Notes under the pieces: model-generated
The model's input: the letters and a program-made list of their open reading frames with translations, nothing else
Told to the model about the DNA's origin: nothing
The model's database searches: none
In this document: positions 1 to 11,751 of the stretch, in pieces
Layout of the letters: every line of letters begins with the position of its first letter
Numbering within the stretch: the stretch's first letter is position 1
Made by a program: the position numbers and the translations under genes
Origin: Ashinkailepas kermadecensis
Lineage: Eukaryota > Arthropoda > Thecostraca > Neolepadidae
Assembly: GCA_034440615.1 (NCBI GenBank)
Contig: JAOTOM010005181.1
Location: forward strand, 462,501 to 526,500
DNA: 64,000 nt
Direction of reading: 5' to 3'

Positions 1-1017
1 CAGGGCATGGCGGCATTTCCAGGGCTGAGCGGACCAGGTAAGATTTCAGCGTCGGTCCGCTAGTCCAGGCTACCCTAACATGGTTTAGATGAGACGAACG
101 GATGGCTGCGTTTACCTGTCGACATCGTTGGTCATCGACAAAAGGAAGTCTCGTGTAAACATAGTTGGGATTGCTACCCGCTCGATGCCGACGTTGCCCA
201 CCTATCTTACTACTGTTGTGAGGGTGAACAGCACGAGCGGCGGAGTGTACCCGATGTGCTGGGTATCCGTTTTCCAGGAAAAGAGTAATCATCTTCGCAA
301 GGCTCCGCTCGCATGAAATAGTATCGGAGGAGACTCGTGCTGCTCTCCTCATTTGGGATGTTAGAACGGCCTTTTTAGTGGCCATCGGGTGGGCCGAATC
401 ATAGTGCAAGATGATGGGGGCTGCCATTGGTTTAAAGTACAGCTCGGTGGTGTAGCTCCCATCAGCCTGAACTACAAACAACGTATCAAGGAAAGGAATC
501 GAACTGCTATGACCAGTGTGTTCTAAGGTAAACTTGATGCTGGAATGTTGTGGGTTAATTTCTGCAAAGAAGTCTAGCAGAGAGGCCAAACCATGTGTCC
601 AAACACCAAAAATATCGTCTATATACCTCATGTAGAGAGCTGGTTTCAAATCATACGAAGCTAAGAAGATCGACTCAAGGCGGTGCATAAAAGCAATCGC
701 TAAAGGAGGTGCACATCGGTTACCCATAGCCACTCCTTTTGTCTGCTTGTACATGGAGCTACCGAAACGTATGAGGTTATTGCTGAAAATATGTGTTAGT
801 AATTTCACACAGTCCTGTACCCCAATCCCGAAAAGACAAATATCATCCATATTGTCCTCGATTAGACGATTCGCAGCATCTATTCCCTCCTTTATCGGAA
901 TGCTGCCATATAAATTTTTCACGTCCATGGTGAAAACAATACTGCCTTCCGGAAGTTTTGTAGGAAACGTTGCTTTCACCCTCTGCAGGTACGACTCCGA
1001 ATTGGTCAGATGGGCGC
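1..1017 (-). pseudogene. Penelope-like RT, catalytic and C-terminal part
   Basis: After the frameshift near 1015 the minus strand stays open to the window edge. In order it shows FTMDVKNLYGSIP (motif A aspartate, about 940-900), KQTKGVAMGNRCAPP (motif B, about 740-700), YMRYIDDIFG (motif C with both catalytic aspartates, about 625-605), IPFLDT (about 495) and TELYFKPMA (about 440). It then runs through a basic region to RVAWTSGPTLKSYLVRSALE at 80-20, the usual lead-in to the linker before the endonuclease domain. All catalytic residues are present. The reading stops only because the window does. Confidence 0.88.
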
Positions 1018-1980
1018 TAGTATCTGGACGAGAATCTTACTAAAAAACCAAGATAACTTGTCTAGGGGGTCACCACTCGCCGACACTATAGGGCGCAGTG
1101 GAACCTCTATTTTGTGGTTTTTGGGGAGCCCGTATAATTCCGCTGTGCGGCTGGAATGAGGAAGGAGAGATAACACTGTGTCTTTATGTAACTTCCCTGA
1201 TAAAGTTTCCTTGATGATAGTACATGTTTCGATTTCGAGACGTTTGGTAGGGTTTGGTTGGGAAGGAATGCTCTGATAATCGTCCGTTATATTCCTGGCC
1301 TTTTCAATGTAATCCGTTTTGTTTAGCACGACGAATCCTTTGCATTTATCTAACGGCTTTGCTATTACATTATCGTTGTTTTTCATTTCCCGAAGTACTT
1401 CCCTCTGTTTCGCATAATTGTCCGACATTTTGTTCGATGCTTTGTTGTGATATTTATATGCTTTTAGCACTTTTGTTTTTAAATCTTTCAACTCAGATTC
1501 TATTTGAGTTGTGGATCTCGGTGGTTGGTGTGCAGGAGTGTCGGGAAACATGGGGCGAAACTTTAAATAACCTGTGCTAGAGGTGCTTTGTGATAAGCCT
1601 GCCTGCGGTACCTGAGGTACGGTTTGCTGTTTCGTCTCCCTCACATTCCTCCACCGCAAACCATAGATTGCCCTTTCTACGCCTGATTCTGCCTTTTCCA
1701 AGCAGCTACGATCCACTTTCTGAGCTAACGCAAAATTGGGGCCTTTGTCAAGCAATCCCAAGATATCTGAGTCTAGAGGTAACTTACTTAGATTAGACGT
1801 GCGATTTGTACGATATTGTTCCGTGCCATCGCCGTTGGTGACCGTACCGTGAGTGCGAGAAGTAATGCAACTACCCGAGCTCTCTCCACTAGTAGCCGCG
1901 TGGTGGGGTAAATTATTTGCATCCGGGAGTGGCGTAGGTGGTTGGTACGATGAATGTGTGCCTAGGCGAAGTTCGTCCAC
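1006..1980 (-). pseudogene. Penelope-like RT, N-terminal part up to a frameshift
   Basis: This 324-codon frame starts at a GTG and is preceded by an in-frame stop at 2008-2010. It carries conserved N-terminal Penelope features: a serine/proline-rich leader, LSKLPLDSDILGLLDKGP near residue 64, a Lys/Arg-rich stretch, AKPLDKCKGFVVL near residue 207, and YGLPKNHK..PLRPIVSA near residue 285, which precedes the catalytic palm. It ends at a TGA at 1006-1008 just after KILVQIL. The next frame continues the protein without loss (AHLTNSESYL), so one small indel near 1009-1020 breaks the gene. The family and the break are clear; the true start codon is not. Confidence 0.85.
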
Positions 1981-2011
1981 AACGGAGCCGCCAGGAGCTC
2001 CGAAAACTCAT

Positions 2012-2624
2012 GAGTTGTTTAAAAAAATGGTCATCCCAGATATATAATTATAATTATCATAAACCCCTTTAATGTTTCTGAAAGATTCAATGGTAATGGA
2101 ATAAAATAATCACAGAATTGCCTATTTGTATTAAGTGTTTGCTAAAACTGTTTCAAGATAATCCTCTTAAATATTTATATGGGAATTTATCACCTGACGG
2201 AAAAGACTGAACGAAGGAAAATGTGCATGTACGGAATGAACGTATGCGCATTCCATAAATGGCATAAACCATGAGCTGGTCAGCCAGGACTCATGACAGT
2301 ATTTTTACTGTAAAGGTGAAGCATGTACCTTTCAGATCGCATAAATTATTGTCACCTATAGATGATATATTTTATTTAACTTACATTTTATCAACTTACC
2401 CCATCGTCCGTAACAACTTACCCCAACAGCGGGGTAAGTTGATGAACCGGTAGTTGCCCGATGTTTGGCTCTCTGGTGGAAAGCCTAGAGGATGTCACGA
2501 AAAAATAATGATTGGGATTGATACAAGAAGGTTTATGCTTGACATATGTGTGGCAATCTCCTCGCTATCCTTCCAAAGTGATGAGTTATTTTGAGTTTCG
2601 CCAAAATTGTATCAACTAGACCCG
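2012..2624. other. AT-rich non-coding stretch
   Basis: No coding region or recognised element was found here. The only structure noted is the perfect hairpin at 2414-2441. Confidence 0.5.
2414..2441. repeat. Perfect 11-bp hairpin
   Basis: CAACTTACCCC is followed by the six-base loop AACAGC and its exact reverse complement. A further direct copy of the left arm lies just upstream at 2391-2402. No function is assigned. Confidence 0.7.
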
Positions 2625-3695
2625 GTCTCCCCTACCCGGAAAGGTCGGGCCGGGACCCCTTGAAACCACGCTGTGGGCACCAAAAGGATGGGCCTTGGTC
2701 CCTGTAAATCACGCTGGGGCTCAAGAAGTATCACAAGGACCCATGAAAATAATGATGGGAGGCCAAAAAGACTGGTCTGGCCCCTGGAAATCACGCTGGG
2801 GCCAAAAGGTCGAGCCGGGCCCCTAAAAATCGCGCTTCACCCCCAAAAGTTGTACCCTGAAAATCACGCTAGTGGCCTCAAAGGTTTGCGCCGGGCACCT
2901 GAAAATCATGCTGAGTCAAAAAAGGCATGACGGTGTCCTCGAAAATAGCGCTGGAGCCCCAAAAAGACAGGTCGGACCCCGGGATATTTCTTTGGGGGCC
3001 TCAACAGTTCGCGCCTAGGCTCCTGAAAATCACACAAAGGGCTCGACAGGTCGGACCGAGCGTCCAAAAGTCTCATCGGGACCACAAACAAATTAAGCCG
3101 GGCAACGAAAAACAATCTGGACATGACAAATCATTATGTGGTCCAAACAATCGCGCCAAAAGTCCCCAAAACGCATTCGGCACCAAAGACGTGTCGAGGC
3201 CGCTATACCTCGCGCTAAGGATCCAAATAAATGACGCCTTGGCCCCCCCAAAAAATCGCACAGGGTCCCAAAAAAGTCGCGTCGCAGCCCTTGAAAATCA
3301 CACTTGGAGCCCAAAAGGTCGCACAGGGAACCCAAAAGTCGCAGCAGCCCCATAAAAGTAAATTCTTACCGGAAGTCACCCCGCGGTCTCACAAATGGCG
3401 TCAATGACCCCCCCCTACACACACAAAAAAAACCTCGGGCCCCGGAAAAGAAGCTTTGCGAGCCACCGAAAACAAAAATCGCAGCGGGAGCCCGAAAAAA
3501 ATCGTACCGGGGTTCAAAAATATCGCGCAGGGCCCTTGGAAGAATATAACCTTGCCTCCAAGAAATCACACTGCGACTCGATCGAACCAATCCGAGCACC
3601 AGGAAATTAAGACCAGGTGCGAAATAAAATTATCCGAAGGGAAGTTCTATTCTAAAGGGTGCCATCGGCTGAACAAAAAACTCGATGAGTAGCCG
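2625..3695 (+). repeat. Degenerate ~20-bp repeat element, module A (copy 1, 5'-truncated)
   Basis: The stretch is built from diverged units of about 20-21 bp with the approximate consensus GGGGCCCCAAAAATCGCGCC. It ends with a conserved passage (GGGTGCCATCGG, a run of A, CTCGATGAGTAGCCG). That passage is also found before module B at 56490-56526 and, reversed, at 13660-13710, so modules A and B form one composite unit. Copy 1 lacks the CAGTGGCGTA start seen at 55040 and 62611. Short open frames inside it come from the lack of stops in the repeat and are not genes. Confidence 0.75.
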
Positions 3696-6600
3696 CAGTG
3701 GCGTACCAAAGGGGAAAATGCGCCCCCCCCCTTCATCCTGAGTGGGATGGTCTCCGAAGAGTCGTGCCTGAGCCCACCAAAATTGCGCTGGGGCTCCACA
3801 AATTCGCATCGGGCCCTCCGAATTCGCGTAGGGGTCCGAATGAATAAAGCGGGCCACAGAAAACTCGCGCCGTGGCCGGAAAATTTGTACCGTGACCCGC
3901 CTAAATCGTGTTATGGAGGCCCAGCTAAGAACAACGCGCCCCGCGAACTCCCGGCGGTGCCCCAAACATCGCGTTCGGGACCGCAAATTCCCGTCTTTAG
4001 TCTAAAAAATTGTGTCGTGGCATCAAAAACTCCCGTCGGGGCTCCCAAAAATTGGCGTCGAGGGTCAAAATAAGCACAGCGTGGCCCAAGAAGTCGCATC
4101 GGGACCCGAGAATAATCAAGCCGGAGCCCTTCAAAATAAGGAGTGATTCTGAAGACAAAAATGTCTGAGTCAGGAACATCGCTCTGGATCCCCAAGCATA
4201 GCACCAGATGCCTTCAAAAATCGCGTACGGCCCCGAAAAAAAAGCACTGGAGCTTGACAGATCACGACGAGACCAAAAATATGGCGCCGGGAGTCCAAAA
4301 AAATCAGGCCAAGATTCGGACGTTAAAAAATCAGAAGAGGTCCCCGAAAATCGTGTCGAGCGCAGAACACTGGCGTCGGGTATCCAGAACCACGCACTTG
4401 GGCCCGAAAAGTCGCCACGGAACCCCCAAAGACGTGCTGGGGTCCCACAAATGTGCGTCAGAGGCCCAAAATGAACACAACAGGACCCTAAGAGCGCAAC
4501 GGGAGGCCGAAAAGGCACCGGACCTTCAAAGCGCACCGAGTCTCACAAAAATCATGACTCTCACAGGGCCTTCAAACATGCGTTGCATCCATAAATAAAG
4601 ACACCGGTAGCTCTAAAATAAAAACACATACCGGAGGCCCTCAAAGCACACCGGGGCCATGAGACCGCATGAGGGCTTCAAAAACAGACTGGGCTCGCAA
4701 AAAAGCGACATGGACCTAAAAAGAACAGAAAGGCCGGGCACTAAATAAACACATCGGGTGTTCGTAAACGCGCCGGTACCTAACAAAATTCATCGGTGCA
4801 CAAAAAAGCAACAAAACCCTAACAAGAGTCGGGGTCCTAAAAATGTTCCGGGCCCCTAACAAAAATTGACTGGCGCTCTAAAATACATCCGTAGCCGAAG
4901 AAAAACGCAACTGGTCCAAAAAAGGAACACCGAGCCAGAACCTGTTTAGTAGCCAATCTGGGAGCATATTTAACCAAAGAGATGAAGTACATCAAAGCTC
5001 AGTTGGTACCCGGATTTCTTAACCACCAGAAAATGTGCGAAGAAAACTAATCGTCAAATTGAAATTATTGAATTTCCCCAGCGATCCCCCATGCGAAGCA
5101 TTCCATCGCGTAAACTATGGTGCAAGACTGTCATGTGATAGCAATTAGCAAATCGTAGGAGGCCTGGCGGAAACCGTAGACTCGCACGAAATGTGGCAAA
5201 TACGCCGAATGTGCACGGCGGGCGAACACGTGCACAAACGTTGGCGTGGTGGCGATCGGGCGTTATGAACTGGAATGCCTGAACTTCCAAAATTTTGCAT
5301 TTTAGGTGATTTGCACAGGTGTAACTTCAGCAGCCTGAGGTGACTTATCAAGGGATAGAAGAAAAACCATCGAACAGGGTGAGGGAGTTAGGCTTGAAAT
5401 CCGGATGCAGCGGAAGTTGGCAGCACATTCAGCAGCACATTCACCAGTTGTCGAAGGCTCCTCCAATCAAGGATCAGCCAAGTGTCCGTCAAGGGCCAGT
5501 CAGTCAAGTGTTGATTGGTGCACGGTAGGGTTGGTTTCCTGCCAGGAATTTTGTGGGGAAAAATTTTATAATTAAATTTTTTTCATAACACCCGTTGCTT
5601 TTCAAATGTAAGAAAAACGTCCTCGGCCAATTTGATGGGTGGCAAAGGCCTACCCACACAGTGATTTAAATCGAAATCGTAGGGGCCTCTCCATAGACAA
5701 CAAAATTTGTAAATGACAATGTTTACTATGGGAAAATTTTACAACGGACTTCGCAAACATATTTGGGTCAACGAGTGCTTTTCATTGATATATGGCATGG
5801 CTGGTTTTCTCCAAAGAAGGCTGTCGGGAAAAATCAAATTAAATTTATCAAACACGCCCGTTGTTTTTCAATTGTAAGAAAAACGTCTTCAGCCAATTTG
5901 ATTGGGTGGCAAAGGCCTATCCACACAGTGATTTGAAGCGAAATCATAGGGGCATCCCCGTAGATAACAATGTAAAATTGCATATAATTTTTCCTATGGG
6001 AAAAAAAATTAACAACGGACTTCACAAACGGATTTGGTTCAACGAGTGCTTTTGATTGGTACGCGGTAGGGTTGGTTTCCAGCCAATAATTTGTTTGGGG
6101 AAGAAACTTCCGAATTAAATTTCTTAATAACACCTGTTGCTTTTCAACTGTAAGAAAAACGTCTTTAGCTAATTTGATTGGGTGGCAAAGGCCTATCCAA
6201 ACAGTGATTTGAATTGAAATCGTAAGGGCCTCTCCATAGACAACAAAATTTTAAAATTACATATATTTTTCCCTATGGGAAAATTTTACAACGGACTTCG
6301 CAAACATAATTGGGTCAACCAGTGCTTTTCATTGATATATGGCATGGTTGGTTTTCTCCAAAGAAGTAGGGTGGGAAAATATTTCAAAATTAAATTTCTC
6401 AAAAACGCCCGTTCATTTTCAATTAAAAGAAAAACGTCTTCAACCAATTTGATTGGGTGGCAAAGGCCCATCCACACATCGATATAAAGCGAAATCTTAG
6501 GGGCCTCCCCATAGTCAACGAAACGTGAAAATGACACAATTTTTCCTAGGGGAAAAATTTCACAACAGACTTCACAAACGTATTTAGGTCAACGAGTGCT

Positions 6601-8256
6601 TTTGATTCATATATGGCATGGTTGGTTTTCTCGAAAGAAGTGTGTTGGGAAAAAAATCAAAATTAAAGTTATCAAAAACGCCAGTTGTTCTTCAATTGTA
6701 AGAAAAACGTTTTAATTTGAAACGTTGAATTGGTTTGCCACACGGTGATTTGAAGCGAAATCGTAGTGGTCTTCCATAGTCAACAAAACTTTAAAATTAC
6801 ACATAATTTGCCCTATGGAAAAAATTAACAACGGACTTCGGTTGGTTGGTGATGGTTGGTTTTCTCCAACGAAGTGTGTCGGGGAAAAAATCCTATTTTT
6901 GTCTTCATTTTTCTTACAATTGAAAAACAACGGGCGTTTTTGATAACTTAATTTGGAAATTTTTCCCAACACACTTCATTGGAGAAAACCAACCATGCCA
7001 TAAATCAATTAAAAGCACTCGTTGACCCAAATACAATTGTGAAGTCCGGTGTGAAATTTTTCCCATATGAAAAAAAATGTCATTTTAAAATTGTGTTGTG
7101 TGGGGAGGCCCCTTCGATTTCGCTTCAAATCACTGTGTGGATAAGCCTTTGTCACCCAATCAAATTGGCTGAAGACGTTGTTCTTACAATTGAAAAAGAA
7201 CGGGCGTTTTTTAGAATTTTAATTTGGAAATTGTTTCCCAACACACTTCTTTGGAGAAAACCAGCCAAGCCACATATCAATTAAAAGCAATCGTTGACCC
7301 AAATACGTTTGCGAGATCCGTTGTGAAATTTATCCCATATAAATATTGTAATTTAAAAATTGTATTGTCTATGGGGAGGCCCTACGATTTCGCTTCAAAA
7401 TCACTGTGTGGTCAAAATCACACTGCTTTTGCCACCCATTCAAATTGGCTGAAGACGTTTTTCTTACAATTGAAAAAGTACGGGTTTTTTAAATGAAATT
7501 GAATTTGGAAATTCTTTCCCAGCACACTTCTTTGGAGAAAACCAACCATGCCATATATCAATAAATAGCACTCTTTGACTCAAATACGTTTGCAAAGTCC
7601 GTTGTGAAATTTTCCTATAAGAAAAATGATTTGTAATTTTAAAATTGTATTGTCCTTACGATATATAACCCTTACGATTTCGCTTCAAATCACTGTGTGG
7701 ATAGGCCTTTTCCACGCAATCAAGTTGGCTGGAGGCGTTTTTCTTACAATTGAAAAGCAACGGGTATTATTATGATAGTTAATTTGGAATTTTTTTCCCA
7801 ACAAAATTATTGGCAGGAAACCAACCCTTCCGTGCACCAATCAACACTTGACTGACTGGCCCCTGACGGAGACTTCGCTGATCCTTGATTGGAGGAGCCT
7901 TCGACAACTGGTGAATGTGCTGCTGAATATGCTGCGAATGTGCTGCCGAATCTGCTGCCGAATGTGCTGCTGAATATGCTGCGAATGTGCTGCGGAATCT
8001 GCTGCCGAATGTACTGCTGAATATGCTGCCAACTTCCGCTGGATGAAATCAGGTGACCCAGAAACGATGGAGATAGATTGTGCCCTCCACAGGACAATTA
8101 AGTTGGTAACTAATCATTCTATTTTAAAAAAAATAAGAGGCCATTTTGAAAAATTGTGTTCGGAAGCCAGTGGTTTTAAACCAAAAATAATGGTAGGTTG
8201 AGCACCCTCCAAATCAGTTTGCCCCTTCCATGACGAAAGCCCTAGAAACACCACTG
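3696..8256 (+). mobile_element. Degenerate-repeat element, module B (copy 1), split by a foldback insertion
   Basis: This module begins with CAGTGGCGTACCAAAGG and ends with the inverse motif (...ACACCACTG), giving short terminal inverted repeats of the CAGTGGCGTA type common in non-autonomous hAT-like elements. The body is a diverged array of ~20-bp GGCCCC/AAAATCGCGC units up to about 4930, then a unique tail. The tail (4930-5400 and 8042-8256) aligns with copy 2 reversed at 11752-12410. Without the foldback insertion and one target copy the length is about 1,923 bp, against about 1,908 bp for copy 2. No transposase is encoded. The hAT assignment is an inference from the ends only. Confidence 0.75.
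5408..8041. mobile_element. Foldback (FB-like) element, non-autonomous
   Basis: The two ends are inverted copies beginning CAGCGGAAGTTGGCAGCA. They are followed by short subterminal tandem repeats (CAGCACATTC type) and then long inverted arms made of ~270-280-bp tandem units. Left-arm units start near 5560, 5830, 6100, 6370 and 6640. Inverted units occupy about 6900-7800, and the axis is near 6850. Each unit carries the same markers, such as AGAAAAACGTCTTCAGCC, GGTGGCAAAGGCC and GGCATGGTTGGTTTTCTCC. GATG flanks both ends (5404-5407 and 8042-8045; GGATG if the ends are set one base in), a likely target-site duplication. No transposase is encoded. Inverted arms built of direct repeats are the hallmark of Drosophila FB-type elements. 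Confidence 0.88.
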
Positions 8257-9170
8257 GGGAGGGGGATACAGAGCGCCGAAAGTTAGCGCCGAAAGTTGGC
8301 CTCCCCAAACAGGTGGGCCATATCCGCAAGTGACGCCATATTATACCGATTAGGTATGAGCAGGAAATCCCACCTAGCGAAAATTCCTTAGAGGAGGCCG
8401 TGTCCTCGTCCCTCCCCCCTCCCGCCCTTAGCACCCAAAAATGCACCGGATCAAACGATAAATTTGCAGGTCTTCATGACGCAAGACCCAAATTTTCGGC
8501 ACACTTTGCGCACTCGTAGTTTTCTCTGTTTAATCACATTTTTTGGGGTCGACCCGAAGGAAAATCCTGGCTGCTCCACTGGTTCACCAGTCCAAGTGGC
8601 CACCAGCGATATTCCTGGAATTACAGACATCAATCCCGCTAATACTCCAATCAGTGGCGATTGCGACCATTTGGCTCGAAACTGAACAGGGGAACGAGCG
8701 GCCGGTTGCCGCCGACGCACGTCATCGATGACGTCCACCGATGGTAGCCGCCACCGGCACCCGGCGGGCGGGCGCGACCAAGGTCACTGACGGACAGCGG
8801 CGGCCGGCAGCTGACTATTGAGTCGATGCCTTTCACAGCCGACTGCCACCCCGCCCGGCCCGGATGGGGAGGGGGGAGGGAGTGGGGGTGACGCAGCTGT
8901 GCCGTGGGTTGCCAGCTCCTACCAGAGACCTGGTGCTGCAGCGAACCACAGCCACATCAGGCAGTGATCCAGTAGTTGCTGCCGGGCTGACTACTGAAGG
9001 CGGCTGTGTGCTGTAAGGTTGCCAGCTGAATACTGGGCGGGCTCAGTGATGGAACACAGCGGGCACTGGGAGATTAGGTCGCGCAGAGACGGTGAATGGC
9101 AAAATGGTATGTACATGCGGTCAAGCGAGGTCAGGGTAACTAATTGCAGATAAGGTCAGACTGCGCTCCA
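8257..9170. other. Unannotated region with an unassigned open frame
   Basis: A 95-codon minus-strand frame at 8451-8738 and a 73-codon plus-strand frame at 8464-8685 overlap. Neither resembles a family I recognise, and I see no clear splice context. 8700-9000 is GC-rich without coding signs. Confidence 0.4.
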
Positions 9171-9179
9171 GCGGGTACG

Positions 9180-9245
9180 CTTGGTTGGCTTTCGTTGGTT
9201 GAGTTTTAGGTCGCGTCGACAGGTTTGGTCATTTAGCGCTCATCC
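9180..9245 (-). mobile_element. Solo LINE/SINE 3' tail
   Basis: On the minus strand this reads as the shared tail of the I-type LINE and the tRNA-SINE seen elsewhere: an AGCGC..AAATGACC core, a GTCGACGCGACC motif and a terminal CAACCAACGAAAGCCAACCAA. It is a short 5'-truncated retroposed end. The target-site duplication is unclear. Confidence 0.6.
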
Positions 9246-11719
9246 AGCGGTCACGCAGCGCTTGGTCTAAACAGGCGGAATTTGCTGGGGACGTAGACAG
9301 ACACTAGGACATCAGTGAAGTCAACAAAGCTCCCAAAGTTGTGGGAGCCCCACGCTCTGCTGTAGCTCCTTGGACTTTGGGTTGGAGAGGGCGTATTGCT
9401 CTTGGGAAAAGTGTAAGACAAGAGAAATGTTCACGACCTTTAAGAGTCAGCTATAGCGGGATCTGTGAAGTACTCAGGGTTCAGTCAGAACCAGCGAACA
9501 CAGACAGCCTATAGGCAGTTCTGGTGTTTTGTGTGCCAGACGTACCTATCCGTGTTGAGTCATCAGGAGCATTCTCAAAACACAGTTTTGAAAATTATTT
9601 CCTTGGAAGCCCTCTCACGCCTCCTCTTATTCCATTATCTGAATCCCCATCTGATCGTAACCAAAATGATCATTTTTTACCTGAAGCCGGTGGCGGCATG
9701 AACCCAAAATCGACAATTGGCACTTGTTTTCTTGACCCCCTAAACCATTCCCAAAATCTTGAATCATATCCGTTCTAGCCAATTACACGGAGAAGTCTCG
9801 TCATGCCGACTAGTCCAGTGTCACGTGATTCGCGACGACGGCTCCCGTCAGCTCACCACTCCTGGCAGTGTCCAGAGAGGGCATCACCGTCCTATCGACC
9901 GCTCCCCAGCCGGATACAGAGCCGATACATCTTGCAGGCTCGCCGCCGGGTAACCCCCTGACCTTGAACCACATCGACGGGTCGTGGCCACGCCGAGGCG
10001 CCCGAGGGCTTGCGCGCGGTCAGGCCTGCTGCCGGGCGGGGGCGGGGCTTGGCACGGCGCCAGCACCACCAGAAAATATGGACCAGTCGTGGCAGAGCGG
10101 AGGCGTTGGTCGACAGAGGGGCGGCGACGCGGCCGGGAGCAGCTCCGCACAGGAAGCGGCGGCCGGACGTGATATTGCCGCCGGACACGTCTGGTCAGCC
10201 AAGACAGTCCCGAGTGCGGTGTCGTCATTAGTGGTCTGATTAGATTACCACATGCTTCCTCCACAGGGAGGAGAGGACAGGTCAGAAGAGGCTGGCGGCC
10301 GGGTGGCGAGACCCGAGTGGAATTGGCGCGCCAATTTCGATACCAAGGCCAATATCTCGCCCTCGCGGGGGGGGGGGGAGATATTGGCATCCTGTAGTCT
10401 CATTCGCAGTCCTCGAGCGTGCCATGCATGACGCTCACTGACCCAACCGTGGCCTGGATTCGCTGAGAAGAGACCTGATGTCAGATTCGAACAGGTCTGG
10501 CGATTTGGCAGGGAAATGGAAAAACAAAATACCGTGTATCAATGGTATTTTGTTAAATTAATTAAAATTGATTAAATAAATTTTGTTATTATTAGTATTA
10601 GTATTAGTAATAAATATATTACTTAATATATGTTAGTTAAATTAAATTTTGTTATTTAATAAGCTTCTCCTGGGAAGCGGTAACTGGAAGCATCGCAATT
10701 CAAGATTATGAAACCAAATGAAATTGTACTCTGGGCAGTGGCGTCGCTACGGAATTCTTCCAGGGGGCAAGGTTGAAAGGGGGACTCCTGCTCCCCGAAA
10801 GGGAGCCTCCATTGTGTCAGGGCCTCCTAGTGCTTTTTTAGGCTCTTAGTATGGTTCGGGAATGGGAAACATGATTTCATATTGATGTCTTGTTTGTTCT
10901 TGGCATGGTGCATCATTTACGCAAAACGCAATAGTAATAATCATTTTTCGCTGAGAACTGAGCCATACCAGGGTATAGGTAAGCAATATGTGGATAATTA
11001 CCTAAGTGCCAAAACAAACCTTATGTCTTAATATTTTCTCAACCAGAAAAATATTTCCGTTGGCCTCTAGGTTGCAGCTAGCTGGCGGGGCTGGTGCTAA
11101 GCATATCTTAAAGGTATCTCCCATTGATCAACCCACATTTATTTCCTCCAAGTCTAACTGAACATAGCTAGATTCATCACTACTGTTAGTCATTCCCACC
11201 AGCTTGATGTCATAAGCAAGCTTAAACGATCATTTCTCAGTCCTAGGACGACAATTTTGCGAAGGTAACAACGATAAGAGGATTTAATTCGTTTCTGATC
11301 GTCATCTTAAGGATTTATTTATTTTTATAACATTTGATGCTGGCTGCAAGGCACCTGGCACACAAGCTAAAATAATAAATCCTCATGGAATAAATTCACG
11401 ACAAGAGCAAGCATTGAACGACAATGCATAAATAACAATGCAACAATACAACAATAGCAATGCATAAATAATGCAAAACCTTCAAATTCTACCTCGTCAC
11501 GCTCATGGTTTTCGCTGTGCTGTGCCGTTTTGTAAATGACATTGTTGAGAAGGTATTGAAGCTGGAAAGCTCTTATCATGCAGGCTGTAATCACAGAAAA
11601 CAAGTTTGTGGGAAGAAAATGCATTTAAAAACATCATTCCTCCCATTTTATATGTGGCATAGGTGTTGTTTTGTATGCTTGCGAGGGGATTTTGCCCCCT
11701 CACGGTTGGCTTTACCCCA
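9246..11719. other. Intergenic region with a GC-rich block
   Basis: 9780-10390 is GC- and CpG-rich with overlapping frames on both strands, none protein-like. It contains a perfect 16-bp palindrome (AATTGGCGCGCCAATT, 10321-10336) and an 11-bp-stem hairpin (GCCAATATCTC, 10348-10388). A short relic beginning CAGTGGCGTCGC at 10736, with GGGCCTCC wording near 10830, resembles the end of the element at 14396-15997. The rest is AT-rich and no gene was seen. Confidence 0.5.
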
Positions 11720-11751
11720 TGGGCGTATGTTTCTGAAAATTATTGGGGGAT
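11720..11751 (+). mobile_element. 5' end fragment of the small TIR element found at 22082 and 22401
   Basis: GGGCGTATGTTTCTGAAAATTATTGGGGGAT matches the left end of the two complete copies (GGGTGTTGATTTCTGAAAATTATT). It abuts the end of the degenerate-repeat element copy 2. Confidence 0.6.

Larger units (their letters stand above)
1..2011 (-). mobile_element. Penelope-like retroelement, truncated by the window edge
   Basis: The minus strand encodes a Penelope-type reverse transcriptase read from about 1980 towards position 1. The frame is still open at position 1, so the linker and any GIY-YIG endonuclease lie outside the window. Penelope-like elements have a telomerase-related reverse transcriptase. 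An upstream ATG at 2011 lies in another frame and is followed by a segment that looks like a shifted N-terminus. No LTR-like repeat is visible inside the window. The sequence upstream of 2011 is AT-rich and unrelated, so the 5' boundary is probably near there. Only one interruption was found in the catalytic half, so this looks like a fairly young copy. Confidence 0.88.

Noticed and set aside
9884..10390. A 168-codon minus-strand gene
   Set aside because: Composition is that of a GC-rich stretch read out of frame; no domain, no splice context, and overlapping frames of similar length on both strands.
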